The notes under the pieces were generated by a model that worked only from the letters and a program-made list of their open reading frames with translations, did not search any database and was not told the origin of the DNA. 64,000 nt of DNA from Diphasiastrum complanatum (taxonomy: Eukaryota; Streptophyta; Lycopodiopsida; Lycopodiales; Lycopodiaceae), in assembly GCA_029204225.1 (NCBI GenBank), contig CM055095.1:30089258-30153257 (forward strand), given 5' to 3'. The position numbers and the translations under genes were made by a program. This document shows, piece after piece, positions 1 to 12,100 of the stretch. Positions within the stretch are counted from its first letter, which is position 1; each line of letters begins with the position of its first letter.

Positions 1-2150
1 AGAGGCATACTAAGAACATATACTTTTGATCTACTTCAAAATTCAAACAAATGCAGTCTACCAAGTCGAAATTAATGCTCAGAAGGGGAAGGTTGATAGC
101 ACTGTTCCTAAAGTGCTCAAGTGTTTTTCAAATTTTAATGAAAAAGTGGAGGCAAGGCTACCTACTGCTAGTTCTTATCCATATTTTGACTTTACTATGT
201 CCCATTTACAACCTATGGTATTTGTCATTGGCCACCAACTCTTGCCTTTTGATTGACCCATGCTGGAAACCCATATTAAAGAGCCACAGCGTGTCACCCA
301 GCCCCTTCCATCTTGTGCAAGTGTCAATGAAGCTATGCAGGTCCCATCCATTGGTCAGGGGCCTGTGCAACATGGTGGGGCAGACTGAATGCATGCTGTC
401 ACACGACCGACTGCATCCTCTGTCATATGGGGGCTGGGATCTGCCCAAGTCTTCCAAGAGTTTCTCTTTCGTACTTGGCTGGGGCTTTCCCATTCACCCG
501 GACCCAGGTATCAGGATCTTGCCAAGGGAGCTGCATGGGGATTACAAAATAGCTTTTGGGAAAGTTTTCTCCTCCAAAGAATGAAACAAAATAATGGAAA
601 TTTTTTTAACCTTGCAACACATTACTTTGACAAGAAAACTGCATGTTGGAAACAAAAAATTGTAAAGTTGATGAACTCTTACAAATCTTTACATTGAAAG
701 AATCTGAGAGTTTGGAAAGTTGTACTAGAACTTTAATTTTAACATCCAAGTCATGTTCACTAACCCCTGGTAACGATGTACTCCGCATATTTGCAAATTG
801 ACAGTGTTGTTCATCGTCTTTGTTGGAGCCAGTTGGAAAATTTTCACTGACTAATCATTCAAGTGGCTTGAGAACCTTGAGAAGCTGCTGCCGTACTTTG
901 TGTGGAGCAAGCCTGTTACCTAAGATGTTACTTAAGCAAGGGTTGACTTCCATCATAAGAGTGACATAAAAAGTCAACATGCTCACATTTTGAAGATTCC
1001 AGTCCCCTGGTCATTGTTGATTATCTCCAAATTTACACCTTAAGACTGCATCAGCAGAAGCATTGTGCATTCAACGAGCACACATTGTTATTTATTTATT
1101 TTCATTGTGGATGACTTGGAACTTATTCTGCAATCTAAAATGGATAATGTTCTTCATTTTTGGTTGTCTTGGAGTAATCAAACTGCCATTGTTATTAACT
1201 CATATAGGTCCAACACAACTTTAATGCTTGAAGAGGTTTCTTTTTGTTTTGATCACCTCAATGAATTTCATATTGTTGGTCTCATACCATTTTCCCTACT
1301 AGGTGGATTGTCAACAAAAACTGTAGGTATCCCTTATTCAAATGGTCAATAAAAGTCATCTGTAAATGAATTACACTTGTTCTCGTCAATAAAGTTGTCC
1401 AACAATTATTGATTGTTGAGCAATTCAAATGTTGCTTGTACAATTGTCTTATGTGATGATTATATGCAAATGAATCAATCAGCTGTTTTTTTAGAACTAT
1501 GCTCTTATATTACTAAGGTTCACCGAGTTAATGAGGAGTCTCTCATATCAAATGCAGGGTACTCTTTATAAGACCTCAATCCTAGTGTATGTGGCCATCC
1601 TACAATATTCGAGTAGCATTTGTCGATAACTATTGTTGTGTCTGTCTCATCAATCTCTATTTTAATTTCAGGATAAAGGCTTACATAATCATTTTGTGCA
1701 ACACATTTTTTCCCACAATATGTTGTCAACATGGAGGTTATCGTCGTATGTTTGATGAAGTGCTACAATCGGCTGCAGCAAGTATTGATGCTTGCGTTAG
1801 TAACCCATGAGGAAGCTTCTTGTTGTGATAATTTCTTTCCAAAGCTAAACAAATAGTCAATCTAGTCACATGTATCACCCATTATAGAAAATAAATCTAA
1901 ATTTGTGTTTGATTGACATGAAATGCTTATTTTCTTAAAACTTTGGCATGCCAATGTAAAAGTCAATTGTTTTGAGAGTTTGTGAGACTATATTGAAAGA
2001 ATCAAGTGTCTTAAGAACCAAATGCACTTCAATAATGGTTTATGGTGCCTTATCCAAACCTATCTATTGAGAGTTGAGAAATGTTGAAACACATACAACT
2101 TTCAGAGAACCCATGATTGGGGCCATCAAAAGAGAAGACGATGGGTCGGA
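1..2150. other. No recognisable gene
   Basis: Only short open frames are present (longest 177 codons at 51-584). None shows a motif, a composition or a splice structure I recognise. It may be decayed repeat downstream of the gypsy integrase that begins near 2160. Confidence 0.4.
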
Positions 2151-2159
2151 TGATGAAAT

Positions 2160-2661
2160 ATAACTCCATAAAAATTTGAGCAAACCAATCCACTTTGCCA
2201 CTGAGTGATCATGAAGTACTTCAATAATTCATCAGCAATAGTCTCATTAAGAAAATGAGTATCCCTATCACTCACCAGGTCCAATGGACATTCATACTTG
2301 GTAACTATAATTACAAATATAAAATTTGCAATTGTTTTTGCATCATTTTTTTTGTTGCTTCAGCTTCAACCATCTTAGTACATTTGGTAGCTGGTTTAAA
2401 GGGTCAAACAAAATCAATTCCCCATTTCTCAAATGGTCCTAAAGGTAAAATTAAAACTAGATGCCAATTAGAAGAAATTGGTGGGTGTTTTTCCAAATAT
2501 CTCCTAAGTTCTTCATCAGTTCCCATTTTATATAATATTCTAGAGATAATATTGTAAGGAGCAACTCGATATTGAACACATCTTTTCCATCTCTTAATAT
2601 TCTTGCTGGATATTGTAATAATGATGTCAGCATACCATGAGTTTTTAGTTATTAACAACAT
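2160..2661 (-). mobile_element. Ty3/gypsy element 2: integrase fragment
   Basis: The minus strand reads the linker before integrase (YRVAPYNIISRILYKMGTDE), then the start of the core (GPFEKWGIDFV), then a broken core with a motif like ATDYA...AEA and D(R)DTHFLNE. This matches plant gypsy integrase, which inserts element cDNA into the chromosome. The reading frame shifts several times and nothing resembling the C-terminal half remains below about 2160. It lies downstream of protease, RT and RNase H pieces in the same orientation, so it is the 3' part of the same broken element. Confidence 0.75.
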
Positions 2662-2699
2662 TATTTTTTCTCAGAAATTTTGCTTGAAATTGATTCTTT

Positions 2700-2890
2700 C
2701 TGTTTGACAAATAATCTACATTTTGTGTGGTGTTTGCCAGGTCGAACTTCAATAGTAGAGTTGAATTCTTGTAACAACAAAATTCACCTTGATGTTCTAC
2801 CTGATAAATCTAGTTTATTAACCGAATATTTGATAGCATAGTGATTCACATAAAATGTAAATGCATAACCAATGAGATAGTGTCATAACT
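2700..2890 (-). mobile_element. Ty3/gypsy element 2: RNase H fragment
   Basis: Minus-strand translation gives a gypsy RNase H tail (AFTFYVNHYAIKYSVNKLDL, then LLLQEFNSTIEVRPGKHHT), with one in-frame stop where Trp is expected. It sits between RT and integrase in the normal gypsy order. The RT thumb and the first part of RNase H are missing or scrambled between 2890 and 3030, next to the hairpin at 2924-3027. Confidence 0.65.
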
Positions 2891-2923
2891 TTTTAATCGA
2901 ATTAATCGTACTCAAATGTTTGG

Positions 2924-3027
2924 TTCATAGATGTTTTTTGTGTTTTTAGTTCTTATGATTTTTAGTTCTTTGTAGAGTTTGGCTGAGTTTATCAATAAGA
3001 ACTAAAAACACAAAAAACATCTATGAA
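2924..3027. repeat. Perfect 33-bp inverted repeat (hairpin)
   Basis: Positions 2924-2956 are the exact reverse complement of 2995-3027, with a 38-base loop. On the minus strand the arm at 2995-3027 reads as gypsy RT around motif C (EIFID followed by VFCVFSS), so this arm is native element sequence. The other arm is an inverted copy of it. A fold-back event is likely, such as template switching or snap-back repair. Confidence 0.9.
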
Positions 3028-3029
3028 TA

Positions 3030-3400
3030 TTTCGAGAAATTTGCTTAGAAATTCTTGAAATATGATTGTCATCATTCTCTAGAATGTTGCTAGTGCATTG
3101 TAGAGTCCAATTGGCATTCTAGTGTATGCATAGGTACCCCAATCCATTGTGAAGATAGTTTTATCTTGGTCTTTCTTTATTTATTTGAACTTGAATATAA
3201 CCTGAGAAACCATCCAAAAAACTATACCTTTCATAACCTGCAACTTTGTCGAATAGAAAAGGTAGAGGATGATAAGAAGAATAACTTGTATCCGATTGAG
3301 TTTCCCTTTGATACTTATCCTTTGACCAATTCATGTGAATTTCCTTATTGGATTCCTTGATTGGAAATCGAAATTCTTTTTTCTTCCAATAAGTAACCAC
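3030..3400 (-). mobile_element. Ty3/gypsy element 2: reverse transcriptase fragment
   Basis: The minus strand encodes gypsy RT motifs in order: HPLPF...VAGYERYSFLDGFSGY, then YAYTRMPIGLYNALATF, then FQEFLSKFLEIFID, which runs into the hairpin at 3027. This domain copies element RNA into DNA. Frameshifts and stops interrupt it, and the second Asp of the F-I-D-D catalytic motif is replaced by Val. It follows the protease piece at 3408-3806. Confidence 0.8.
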
Positions 3401-3407
3401 ATATGAA

Positions 3408-3806
3408 TTACAAACATGGTCTACCTAACAACATAGGATATGAAAGCACAATTACTAGCTTGATAACCACGAAATTCAACAAGAATGTCTCTCCTTCAAC
3501 CTTCACTTCAACATTATTAAGTAAACCAACTGGTTTCCTTCTTGTTTGATCCGCAAGTCTGAAAAATTTGGTTGTAGGAGTAAAATGTGTCAAAATTAAA
3601 TTATAAGCAGTTTCCTCTATAATAATATTGACTCCAGAGCCTGAATCGATTGGTATATTTGATATGATATAGCCTTTCTTTCCTCTTGTCACCAACAATT
3701 CCTTAGGCTGCTTTTGGTAAAAGGCATTGTCTTCAAGGAGATTTTTAAATGTTATACTTGGTTGCAACTTTCCAAGATCTTTAGTGACATCATAGCTAGT
3801 TCGAGA
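3408..3806 (-). mobile_element. Ty3/gypsy element 2: aspartic protease
   Basis: An open minus-strand frame (119 codons from the Met at 3767, with homologous sequence from 3806) carries a retropepsin-like region. It contains SYDVTKDLGKLQPSITFKNL, the active-site-like IDSGSGVNII (Asp-Ser-Gly) and the C-terminal LLGRPCL. It cleaves the element polyprotein. The same N-terminal signature occurs in element 1 at 11164-11984 (YDIVSDIGSLKPNITFEQLL), so the two elements are related. The candidate LTR at 3808 begins immediately upstream. Confidence 0.8.
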
Positions 3807-3807
3807 T

Positions 3808-4500
3808 GTTAGATTATTCTCCTAACTAACCGAATAGTCGATCTTTAATCTTCATCCACTTAGAATACTCGGGAATTGCTAACAGGCGGCTCCAACATAT
3901 CGGGCATAGTCCGAACTATCGAATGAAAGATAGTTACTGTTCCACTTGAATTGAAGCCACAGACTTGGCCTAACCGTCTAGCAAGTAAATTTCCAGGAAG
4001 AGCTAACTGGATGGATGCCATCTCATTATGGCTAACTGGCTCTTGCGATCTACGACCTAATAGCTGTCCTACTAGACTTGCGCTATTTGCTTAGTATAAA
4101 TAGTTGATCATCAAACACTTCTTTAGCTCTTTATTAGCATTAGCTCAGCTCAGTTTTCATACAGAGTTTATTAGAGTATTGCTACTCGTGCTTATATCGC
4201 TTATCAGCGGAAGTACTTCAGACAGAGTTTCAGTTACTCAGAAATAGCTTAGAATACGCGGTTTCTATCTGCAATTGTCTTGTGCTCATCATCATTTGAT
4301 TTTGTATATGCTACATGCTGAATCAATCTACTCCTTTATTGCGTTCAGTATTATGTCAAAATGTATGCATCTCTGTGATTTTTTGTAACTGATAATCTTT
4401 TATTGTTTTGTCTGATAATTCAATACTCCATGTTTAGGCTACGTAATCATTTTAGCACTAATGATTTAAAATTAGTTGCTAAAAGATTGAACTTGTTCAA
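3808..4500 (+). mobile_element. Candidate solo LTR inserted in gypsy element 2
   Basis: This non-coding block separates the gag and protease of gypsy element 2. It begins TGTTAGATTATTC and has a TATA box (tataaatag) at 4095-4103, followed by a T-rich region as in an LTR R-U5. I could not find a target duplication or a clear CA end, so the right boundary is approximate. Confidence 0.4.
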
Positions 4501-4515
4501 TATTGATAGGTGTAG

Positions 4516-5700
4516 TCATGCATTAGGAAAGAAGGCTTTATTCCGCTGCACTCGATAAGTCGCCACAGCCTTCGACTTGTCGTTATTGCATTTCCTCTTT
4601 CCAACACGAGAAGTAGTAGGCTTGTTAGCCTTTGATTTAGAAAGAACTTCATTCATTTTAGGTTCTTGAAAACAAACTTTTTTCTTTAGCTGGTTTAATT
4701 CCTTTGGCAGAAGTATTTTGACCTCATTTGTTATATCTAGTGGAGAAAAATATTTCTTCTTGTTATTATGATCTAAAATAGGATCATCCTTGATATCTTC
4801 TTGAGTAAGTGATTTATTAAATCCCCTCTGCATATTAATCTTTGATTGATTTAGGACGTACTTCTGCATTGGTACAAATTTTCTTGGTAGTGGTTTTGAA
4901 TTAGAATTAAAATTCGATCCTTGTTGATTATTATTCTTAGGATTCGTCATTTGAACTTCATAGACAGGTTCACTTGGGTGAACCTCAATCAAATACTCCA
5001 TTTCATTGTTTGAAGACTCTTCTTGCCATTCTTCCACAAGGCAACCTAAGATCTATTATTACATTTGTTATGATGATGTCCCTCCTGCTTGCATTTGGTA
5101 CACCATACATTAAATTTTCCTATTATAGTAGCAGCTATTCTTTTACTCTTTGACTGAAGAAGTTGAACCTTAAGTTCATCAAATTTTTTACTTAAATCAA
5201 AAACTTCTTTTTTTAATAAGGTTTTATGCTTTCTTTCATAATTTTTAAAATCTTTAGTCTTCTTTCGATCCTTTGAATGTTTGACATGCCTTTTTGTTCT
5301 TTCATATTTGCTTGAAGAATCTAAATTTGAACTTGAACTAGACGAGAAACTTGAATCATAATCAGTAGCACTCTTTGAATCTTTCGAAGAAGAAGAAGAA
5401 ATATATTTTTTCTTTTTAAAATATGAATGTTTGGTAGATCTTCTGCTTCTTGATATTCTAGAAGTCTCATAATTTTCAACAATCAAAATAACATATTCCA
5501 AGGTGTTAGCTAGAACTTGTCTACAATATCGATCTACTCGTTTAGTAGTCCTCCTAGAAACCATTCAATCTACATAGCATCAATTGACCAATGAGCTTCT
5601 TAACTCTTCTTGTATATTTCCTTAGAGATTCTTTCTCTTTTCTTTCATGTCAAATTTAAGTGTGAAATAATTCAAGTTGAATAACCAATTTCTTGAAACG
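4516..5700 (-). mobile_element. Ty3/gypsy element 2: gag, C-terminal part
   Basis: Two nearly adjacent minus-strand open frames (5564-5046 and 5037-4516) are the C-terminal half of a gypsy gag. They contain a Ser-rich, Lys-rich linker, then a CCHC zinc knuckle (WCTKCKQEGHHHNKC), then an Asn/Lys-rich tail before protease. Gag packages element RNA. Weak similarity continues up to about 5700, where copia element 4 interrupts. The N-terminal gag and the 5' LTR are absent. Confidence 0.7.
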
Positions 5701-5704
5701 TCAG

Positions 5705-5896
5705 TGAAGTCGATGACATAGACGTCGACGAAGTTGATCCTGCTTCTGCTTCAAGTCAATGTATTGCACAGACTGTTCGACTTATGCAAGTAAGGCTGCA
5801 TACTGTTGTAGAGAGAGAATATTTACATAGTATACTAGTGCTCAAGAATTGAATTCGGGTGAGTTAGAGTGAAGATTAACTCCAACACTCCCCCTT
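5705..5896 (-). mobile_element. 3' LTR of copia element 4
   Basis: On the minus strand a purine-rich tract (AAGGGGGAG, just above 5896) is followed by TGTTGGAGTTAATC, the expected polypurine tract and LTR start of a copia element. The LTR is short, about 190 bp. Its far end is set only by where gypsy gag resumes near 5700. Confidence 0.55.
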
Positions 5897-8215
5897 AAGC
5901 TTTTAACTCCTAGGATCCTGAATAAAATTGAGCAAGCTGCATAATATAATATGCTTTTCCCTCGACAGAGGCTTAGTCAAAATATCAGCCAACATACTGT
6001 CAGTCGAACAGTAACTTAATTCGACAACATTGTTCAAATTTTCTCTCTCTATCGAGTTGCAGTTTTCCATGCCATACTTGTAGAGTACACTGGTTAAATA
6101 CCTTTCTTGGCTAATCGCGATACTTCTATTTGCTTGTCTCTGGTTATCTCGATCCCCATAAGGTAGTGCATAGGGCCTGAATCGGTCATTTTGAATTCCT
6201 TCAACAATAGCGACTTTGTCTCATGAAGCAACTAATTTGAATTGATGATGATCAGAAAGTCATCAACGTATAGAGCTACTATGACATAGCTTGAGCCTCT
6301 ATGTTTGAGATAAACGTTAGAGTCAGTAGAGTTAGGAATGAAGTCGTGCTGCAACAAGAATCGATTGATTTTATCGAACCAGGCCCTTGGAGCTTGCTTT
6401 AGCCCATAGAGAGCTTTGTGCAGCTTACATACCTTATGTTCTTGGCCTTGAAGGACGTAACCTTTGGGTTGATAGATGTAAGTGCCTTCTTGTATGTATC
6501 CGTTCAAAAAAGTCGTCTGAACATCCATCCGGTGAACTTTGACGACTAGTCAAGCTTTCCATTTGGACCATGGGTAAACAATTGCAACTCGAGGCCTGTC
6601 AATGGTGATGAGAGTTGTTGGAACGAACTCTTGCATTGGCTACTTCTGCTTGAAGTCGTAGAATCTATCTTCGAGGAAGATGACATCTCGACTAACTGAG
6701 ACTCGACATCGTAAATTCGATAGGCTTTGTGTGATGTTGAGTATCTAATGAAGATACTCCTACAGCTAACATGAACAAGCTTCTTTCTCAAATAAGACAA
6801 AATTTGTACATATCCAAGACAATCAAACACTCGAAGGTGCTTGAGACTCGGTTTGTAGCCATGGAAGGCTTCGAAGGGAGTTCTTGAGTCGATTGCTTTA
6901 GTGCTTCGATAGTTCTACAAATAGCAAGGTGTTGAAACTGCTTCAGCCCAAAAATTCTTGGAGAGTCGAGCATTTGACATCATTGATTGTAGTGCATGTA
7001 GTAGTGTTCAGTTCTTTCACTCTGCTACTCCATTTTGCTATGGTGTGTAGGTGGAGAAATGATGATGACTACTGCATGTTGATATATAGTTAGAGATTTC
7101 GTCTGACAGAAACTCTCCACCACTGTCTATACACAAGGTCTTGAGTCTTTGACCAGTATATGTCTCAACAAACTGTTTAAATTTCTTGAAACAGTTTAAT
7201 GTCTCAGACTTGTTTTTAATGAATATAATACTTGTAAATCTTGAATAGTCATAAAAAAAAGTGATAAAATATATTGTTGAACCCAGAGATGGAACACTCA
7301 TAGGGCCGCACAGATCAATATGTATAAATCCTAGAATGGACTTAGCTCTAGTGGCTTGTCCCTCTGGGAATCTTGATCTAGGCTATTTGCCTAGTAGGCA
7401 CATCTCACAGACATGTCGAAGGTCTTTGGAGAGCTTGTTCACAAGAGCAACATTACAAGCATTCACATACTCATTTGGATCTAGTTTATAGATGCCACTA
7501 AATCTAGATCCTAATGCAAGTATCTCATCATTCTTCTTGATAGTGCAAGTATCAACATTGAATTTTACATCAAGGCCATTATCAAGCAATTGGCCAACAC
7601 TAATAAGATTCTTGGTAAGCTTAGGTACATAAAGAACTTTAGAGAGAGAAACGTACCTCGAAAACCCTAAGACACAAAGCGAAGTGAAACTCGAAGGTCG
7701 AATGATTCGCGAAAGTCAATGTTTAAGTGTCCTAATCTTTGATGCCATAACTAGACATTTGAAGTACTCACATTGGTAGTGAGTGCATATTCATGACTCA
7801 AAATGTACAAATTTAAGTCACTGAAGTAGACATACTTCAAATCTACTAGTGCGAGGTCTTCGAATAGGAACTTGCATGGAGTCATGTGCTGAGAAGCATC
7901 GGAATTGAGATACCAATCCATGGCATCTCTAATGGGTCCATCTTGTACCATTAGTAGTGTTGGGTCTTCATGAGAGGTTCTGGCGGAATCAAATCCTCCA
8001 TCCTGCTGCATCTTCCTCTTTGATTCATTGTGCTTGAGAACTCGACAATTCTTGAGTCATGATTGGTTCTCTTGCAGTATGTTCAGAAGAGTTTGTCTTT
8101 GGTTTTTGATGTTGTTGATTGTGCTGTTGTGATTGGTGGTCTGAATAAGTCTGCTCAGCTTTGGTCTTCTTGTCCTTCGAAGCAACATGCAAATTATAAC
8201 AAGATCTTTTCCAAA
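5897..8215 (-). mobile_element. Copia element 4: broken gag-pol
   Basis: The minus-strand order is the end of gag (about 8215-8020), protease (7751-8011, WYLNSDASQHMTP), pre-integrase and integrase (7038-7600, with YDYSRF and IDSGGEF), a proline/serine-rich linker (6546-6973), and RT (6232-6528). The RT has MDVQTTFLNG, LYGLKQAPRAWF and the catalytic YVDDFL. Most of RNase H is lost: RT jumps to a C-terminal piece ending in DSMLADILTKPLSREK. Many frameshifts are present. The 5' end is cut off at about 8215, where gypsy integrase sequence resumes, so no 5' LTR remains. Confidence 0.85.
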
Positions 8216-8222
8216 CGATAGA

Positions 8223-8960
8223 TTAACTTAGATACCAAGGATGAATAGTGTTGCTCTTTAAGTTTGTCGATAGCATAGAGTCTATCTTCAATGCTTCAAT
8301 CTTCGGTATATCGTTCTTGAATTTAAATACAATAAATAGGAACTTCAAACTCGATAGGTATAATGGGTGCATTCCGTACACAAGGTAAAATAGAGTTTGT
8401 TTTGTCGTTACCTTTTTTGCGTTCCAATAAGTCCAGTTACAGAAGATAATTTCTGATCCCAATCATATGGTGATCTTATTCAATATTTTGCATAGAATAA
8501 CATTCGCTCTATGTCACTCCATTAGCCTTTGGATTATATGAGTTGTCTTTTAATGTTTGATCATGAAGTGCTTAGTCAAAATGTGGATGGTATCATTCAA
8601 AAAATGAGTACCTCTATTGTTGACCAATTTTAACGGACAACCATATCGGGTGATAATGTTATGGAACAAAAAATCCACAATTGTCTTTGCATAGTTTTTT
8701 GTTGTCACTTTTGCTTCCGCCATCTTGATTGCATAGTCTGTTGCTACCATAATAAATTTTCTCTTTGTGTATCTTGTACAAGCTTAATAGGTCCAACAAA
8801 GTCAATACCCCATTTCTCGAAAGGTGCGAATGGGGGTAAGAGGCCAATTTGTCAAAGAAGATGGCTTACCAATTCGTTGACATGGATTGCACGACTTGAT
8901 AAATGTTGTGACATCTCTGTACATTGTTGGTCACCAATATTTGGCATTTAACATCTTCTT
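8223..8960 (-). mobile_element. Ty3/gypsy element 1: integrase
   Basis: Minus-strand fragments give the integrase core (MVATDYAIKMAEAKVTTKNY, then ITRYGCPLKLVNNRGTHFLN) and the C-terminal region (KVTTKQTLFYLVYGMHPL). The core retains the first catalytic Asp, but the second lies in NNRG where D-R-G is expected. Three or more frames are needed to read it. It is the 3' end of the element whose gag lies near 13 kb. Copia element 4 abuts it below 8220. Confidence 0.8.
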
Positions 8961-9171
8961 CACTATGTTCACTATCACATATTGACCTCCTGCATCTTCC
9001 AAATGTAGAGTTTGAATTACATTGCAAATGTCAGATGTTTCAAGACATCATCACAATTTTTCATCTAGTCCAATTTTATATTATACATCCTTTATATCTT
9101 GTATGGTCCAACCTTATATTGGAATATCGTTCTTTGCTCAAGATCATATCTAGCAAGGTAATTCTGATTCT

Positions 9172-10188
9172 TCAAATACTCAATAATATCTGAGTATAAT
9201 GAATTTTTTGATGATGTAAGTAAAATTGTTCATCAAGAAAATCATCGTTCAAATTTCCAACAGGTTCTTCAACGCTTATTCGTGATAGATAGTCCACATT
9301 TGTTTGATACTTGCCTTGGTATACTTGTACTTGAAAATAAAATTCTTGTAGCAATAGTACCCATCGAGCTATTCTGCTTGATAGATATGATTTTTGACTA
9401 GATGCTTCAGAGCATTATGGTCAACATGGAATATAAAGGAATATCCAAGTAAATAGTGTCAAGTCTTCTTTACCGTGAATATCATTCCTAGCCCTTCTCG
9501 TTTGCCATAGAATAATTCTTCTTTGAGGCGCTCCATTGTTGCCCTGCATAATAAACATGATAATCTTTTTGACTTAAGGTAACTCCAATTGAGACTGACA
9601 AAACATCTACATAAGCATGGAATGTCTGCACCTAATTAAGGGGGCGTAAGACTGGAGCTTGTAATAGCTTCAATTTACGGTTGTCGAAAGCTTGTTGATG
9701 TTTTATGGTCCAAAGAAACTTAAAATCCTTCTTTAATAATTGAGTAAGACTTGCATGATCATATATGAATCTTTGATAGTAGCCGACATGGCCCAGAAAA
9801 TCGCATAATTTACGTAAGTTGATTGGCTCTTTCAGATTCTGAATCACTTCAATTTTATCTTTGTCGACTTCAATACTTCGAACAGAGATTTGATGGCCAA
9901 GTAAGATTTTGTCCAACAAACCAAAAAAACAATTTTCAGGATGGAAACATAAACATGTCTCTTTGCAACGTTGAAGTATCTTTCGAAGCTTTGAAAGGTG
10001 ACTACTTTTTGTACCATGGACACAACTCATCGATAAAGATTTCAAGAAAAACATTGAGGTAATCTTGAAATATGACAGTGATCATGCGCTGAAAAGTAGT
10101 AGGTGTGTTGCACAATTTGAATGGCATCTATCGATAAGCATATGTTCCCCAATAAGTGGTGAATGTTGTCTTAGATTGATCCTCCTCT
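9172..10188 (-). mobile_element. Ty3/gypsy element 1: RT thumb and RNase H
   Basis: The minus strand reads the connection and RNase H region: FHPENCFFGLLDKILLGHQI, LRKLCDFLGHVGYYQRFI, and a C-terminal LLQEFYFQV...VDYLSRISVEEPVGNL at 9172-9354. Between 9354 and 9632 RNase H continues in broken frames. Upstream, a degraded FIDE motif near 10020-10060 marks the position of the RT catalytic aspartates. Confidence 0.8.
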
Positions 10189-10750
10189 CAAATCAACACT
10201 TGATTGGAGCTTGAGAATCCATCTAAGAAACTATATCGTTCATGCCCTGCAACTTGGTCCAGAATAGTATCTATAAATGGTAAGGGATGGTGGTCCTGCT
10301 TGGTTGCAGCATTAAATTTTATGAAGTCTTTGCATATTCGAATTTTGTCAGTCTTCTTCTTCGGTATGACTACAATTGGAAAACCCATTCTCTGCTCTGA
10401 ACTAGATAAATAATCCTAGCTTCCAATAATTTTTCCAATTCATCTTTTAGAAGTAACAAATATTTTGGGTTTAACCGATATTGCTTTTGCCATATCAGAA
10501 CTGCATTTTCTTTTGAATCAATATGGTGTTGATCATACTCTTTAGATATACTTGTCAAGTCCTTTATTGAACAAGCAAACATGTCTTGATATTCATAGAG
10601 GAGATCAACGTACTGTTGAAATTCTTCTTTGGATAAAAGTCTCGAAATTTTCAATGTTTTGTTTGGTGCAACTTTAGCACGTAGAGTATCATGTAGGGTG
10701 ATTATCCCTACAGTCATATTGTTGGAACCATAGCTCTGAATATCTCTCAT
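10188..10750 (-). mobile_element. Ty3/gypsy element 1: N-terminal reverse transcriptase
   Basis: Overlapping minus-strand frames encode the region before RT (EYQDMFACSIKDL, LNPKYLLLLKDELEKLLEA) and RT fingers/palm (FPIVVIPKKKTDKIRICKDF, HHPLPFIDTILDQVAGHERY, SFLDGFS). The order and spacing match gypsy pol. One frameshift separates the two frames near 10380. Confidence 0.85.
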
Positions 10751-11147
10751 TGAGGGCTTGGCTTGGTGTATTGATTCTGATGTGTCGACTTTGTCAATCT
10801 CATTATATTCAAAAAAATTGACTTCTATATCATCTTCTTTGATAATGCAAGAGCATAAGATGAATAATCAGAGGTGAAACTCATGTCTGACATATGAGTT
10901 TCACATATTGATTACGACTGTATTCGCATGTTTTTCCTACCATCCCATTGTCATCAAATAAGTTGGTTCGAAAGTGTAGCTCTTTATTTTTCCAATGAAC
11001 AATTGCATTCGCCTAGTCGAGTCAAAGTCTCTGCCAATAAAAACAGAGTAATTTTCTTGTCCAACAGGTCATATCACTATGAAATTCATAACAAAAGATT
11101 TTTCTTCAATATAGACCATCACTCTCTTTAGTTTTCCAATAGGCTTC

Positions 11148-11623
11148 CACCTTGTTGAATATGCTAGTTCGATTTGCTTTGAGTTGACTTAATGTCAGTC
11201 AGTTCAAGAGCATATGCAGTCTCTTTTGTCATAATATTAACACTGGATCCAAAGTTGATAAGTTTATTCTCAATTAGACATCCCGGGATACTTATATCAA
11301 TTTTTGGCCCTCCAAAGTTTGGATCCATTGCTAATAAGGAAATTTTTGGAAGTGTGATTTTTTTCTTCCGTTTCGGTTGGGACATGCTCTTGAAATGCTT
11401 CCGATAGTAGTTGTTATTTGATAACAATTGTTCAAATGTGATATTTGGCTTTAAAGATCCGATATCAGAAACAATATCATATTCGTCCTTTTGACTTTTC
11501 ATTTTCAAATCTGCTATTGTTGTCAATAGTTTGAGGTAGTTGGAATATCCTCATCCCCTTTCTCGAATGTGACTTTCTTTGAAGATGGGTTGTTTTACAA
11601 TTTTGAATTAATAAGCATATGGG
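11148..11623 (-). mobile_element. Gypsy element 1 protease, tandem copy A
   Basis: The minus-strand frame 11526-11164 encodes the protease N-terminus (YDIVSDIGSLKPNITFEQLL, then a basic QPKRKKK stretch) and an active-site-like segment where INFGSSVNIM replaces the usual D-S-G-S. It is one of two adjacent copies of a 476-bp segment. Asp is replaced by Asn-Phe in this copy, so it is unlikely to be active. Confidence 0.85.
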
Positions 11624-12100
11624 CACCTTGTTGAATATGCTAGTTTGATTTGCGTTGAGTTGACTTAATGTCAGTCAGTCCAAGAGCATATGCAGTCTCT
11701 TTTGTCATAATATCAACACTGGATCCAAAGTTGATAAGTGCATTCTCAATTAGACATCCCAGTATACTTATATCAATTTTTGGCACTCCAAAGTCTGGAT
11801 CCATTGCTAATAAGGAAATTTTTGGAAGTGTGACTTTTTTCTTCCGTTTCGGTTGGGACATGCTCTTGAAATGCTTCTGATAGTAGTTGTTATTTGATAA
11901 CAACTGTTCAAATGTGATATTTGGCTTTAAAGATCCGATATCAAAAACAATATCATATTTGTCCTTTTTACTTTTCATTTTCAAATCTGCTATTGTTGTC
12001 GATATTTTGAGGTAGTTGGAATATCCTCATCCCCTTTCTCGAATGGGACTTTCTTTGGAGATGGGTTGTTTTACAATTCTGAATTAATAAGCATATGGGC
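11624..12100 (-). mobile_element. Gypsy element 1 protease, tandem copy B
   Basis: This is a second, closely similar copy of the preceding 476-bp block in direct orientation (frame 11984-11640). It carries the same motifs and the same INFGSSVDIM substitution. Both copies end with the shared sequence gcatatgggc. Because 476 is not a multiple of three, the duplication shifts the reading frame between the copies. Confidence 0.85.
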
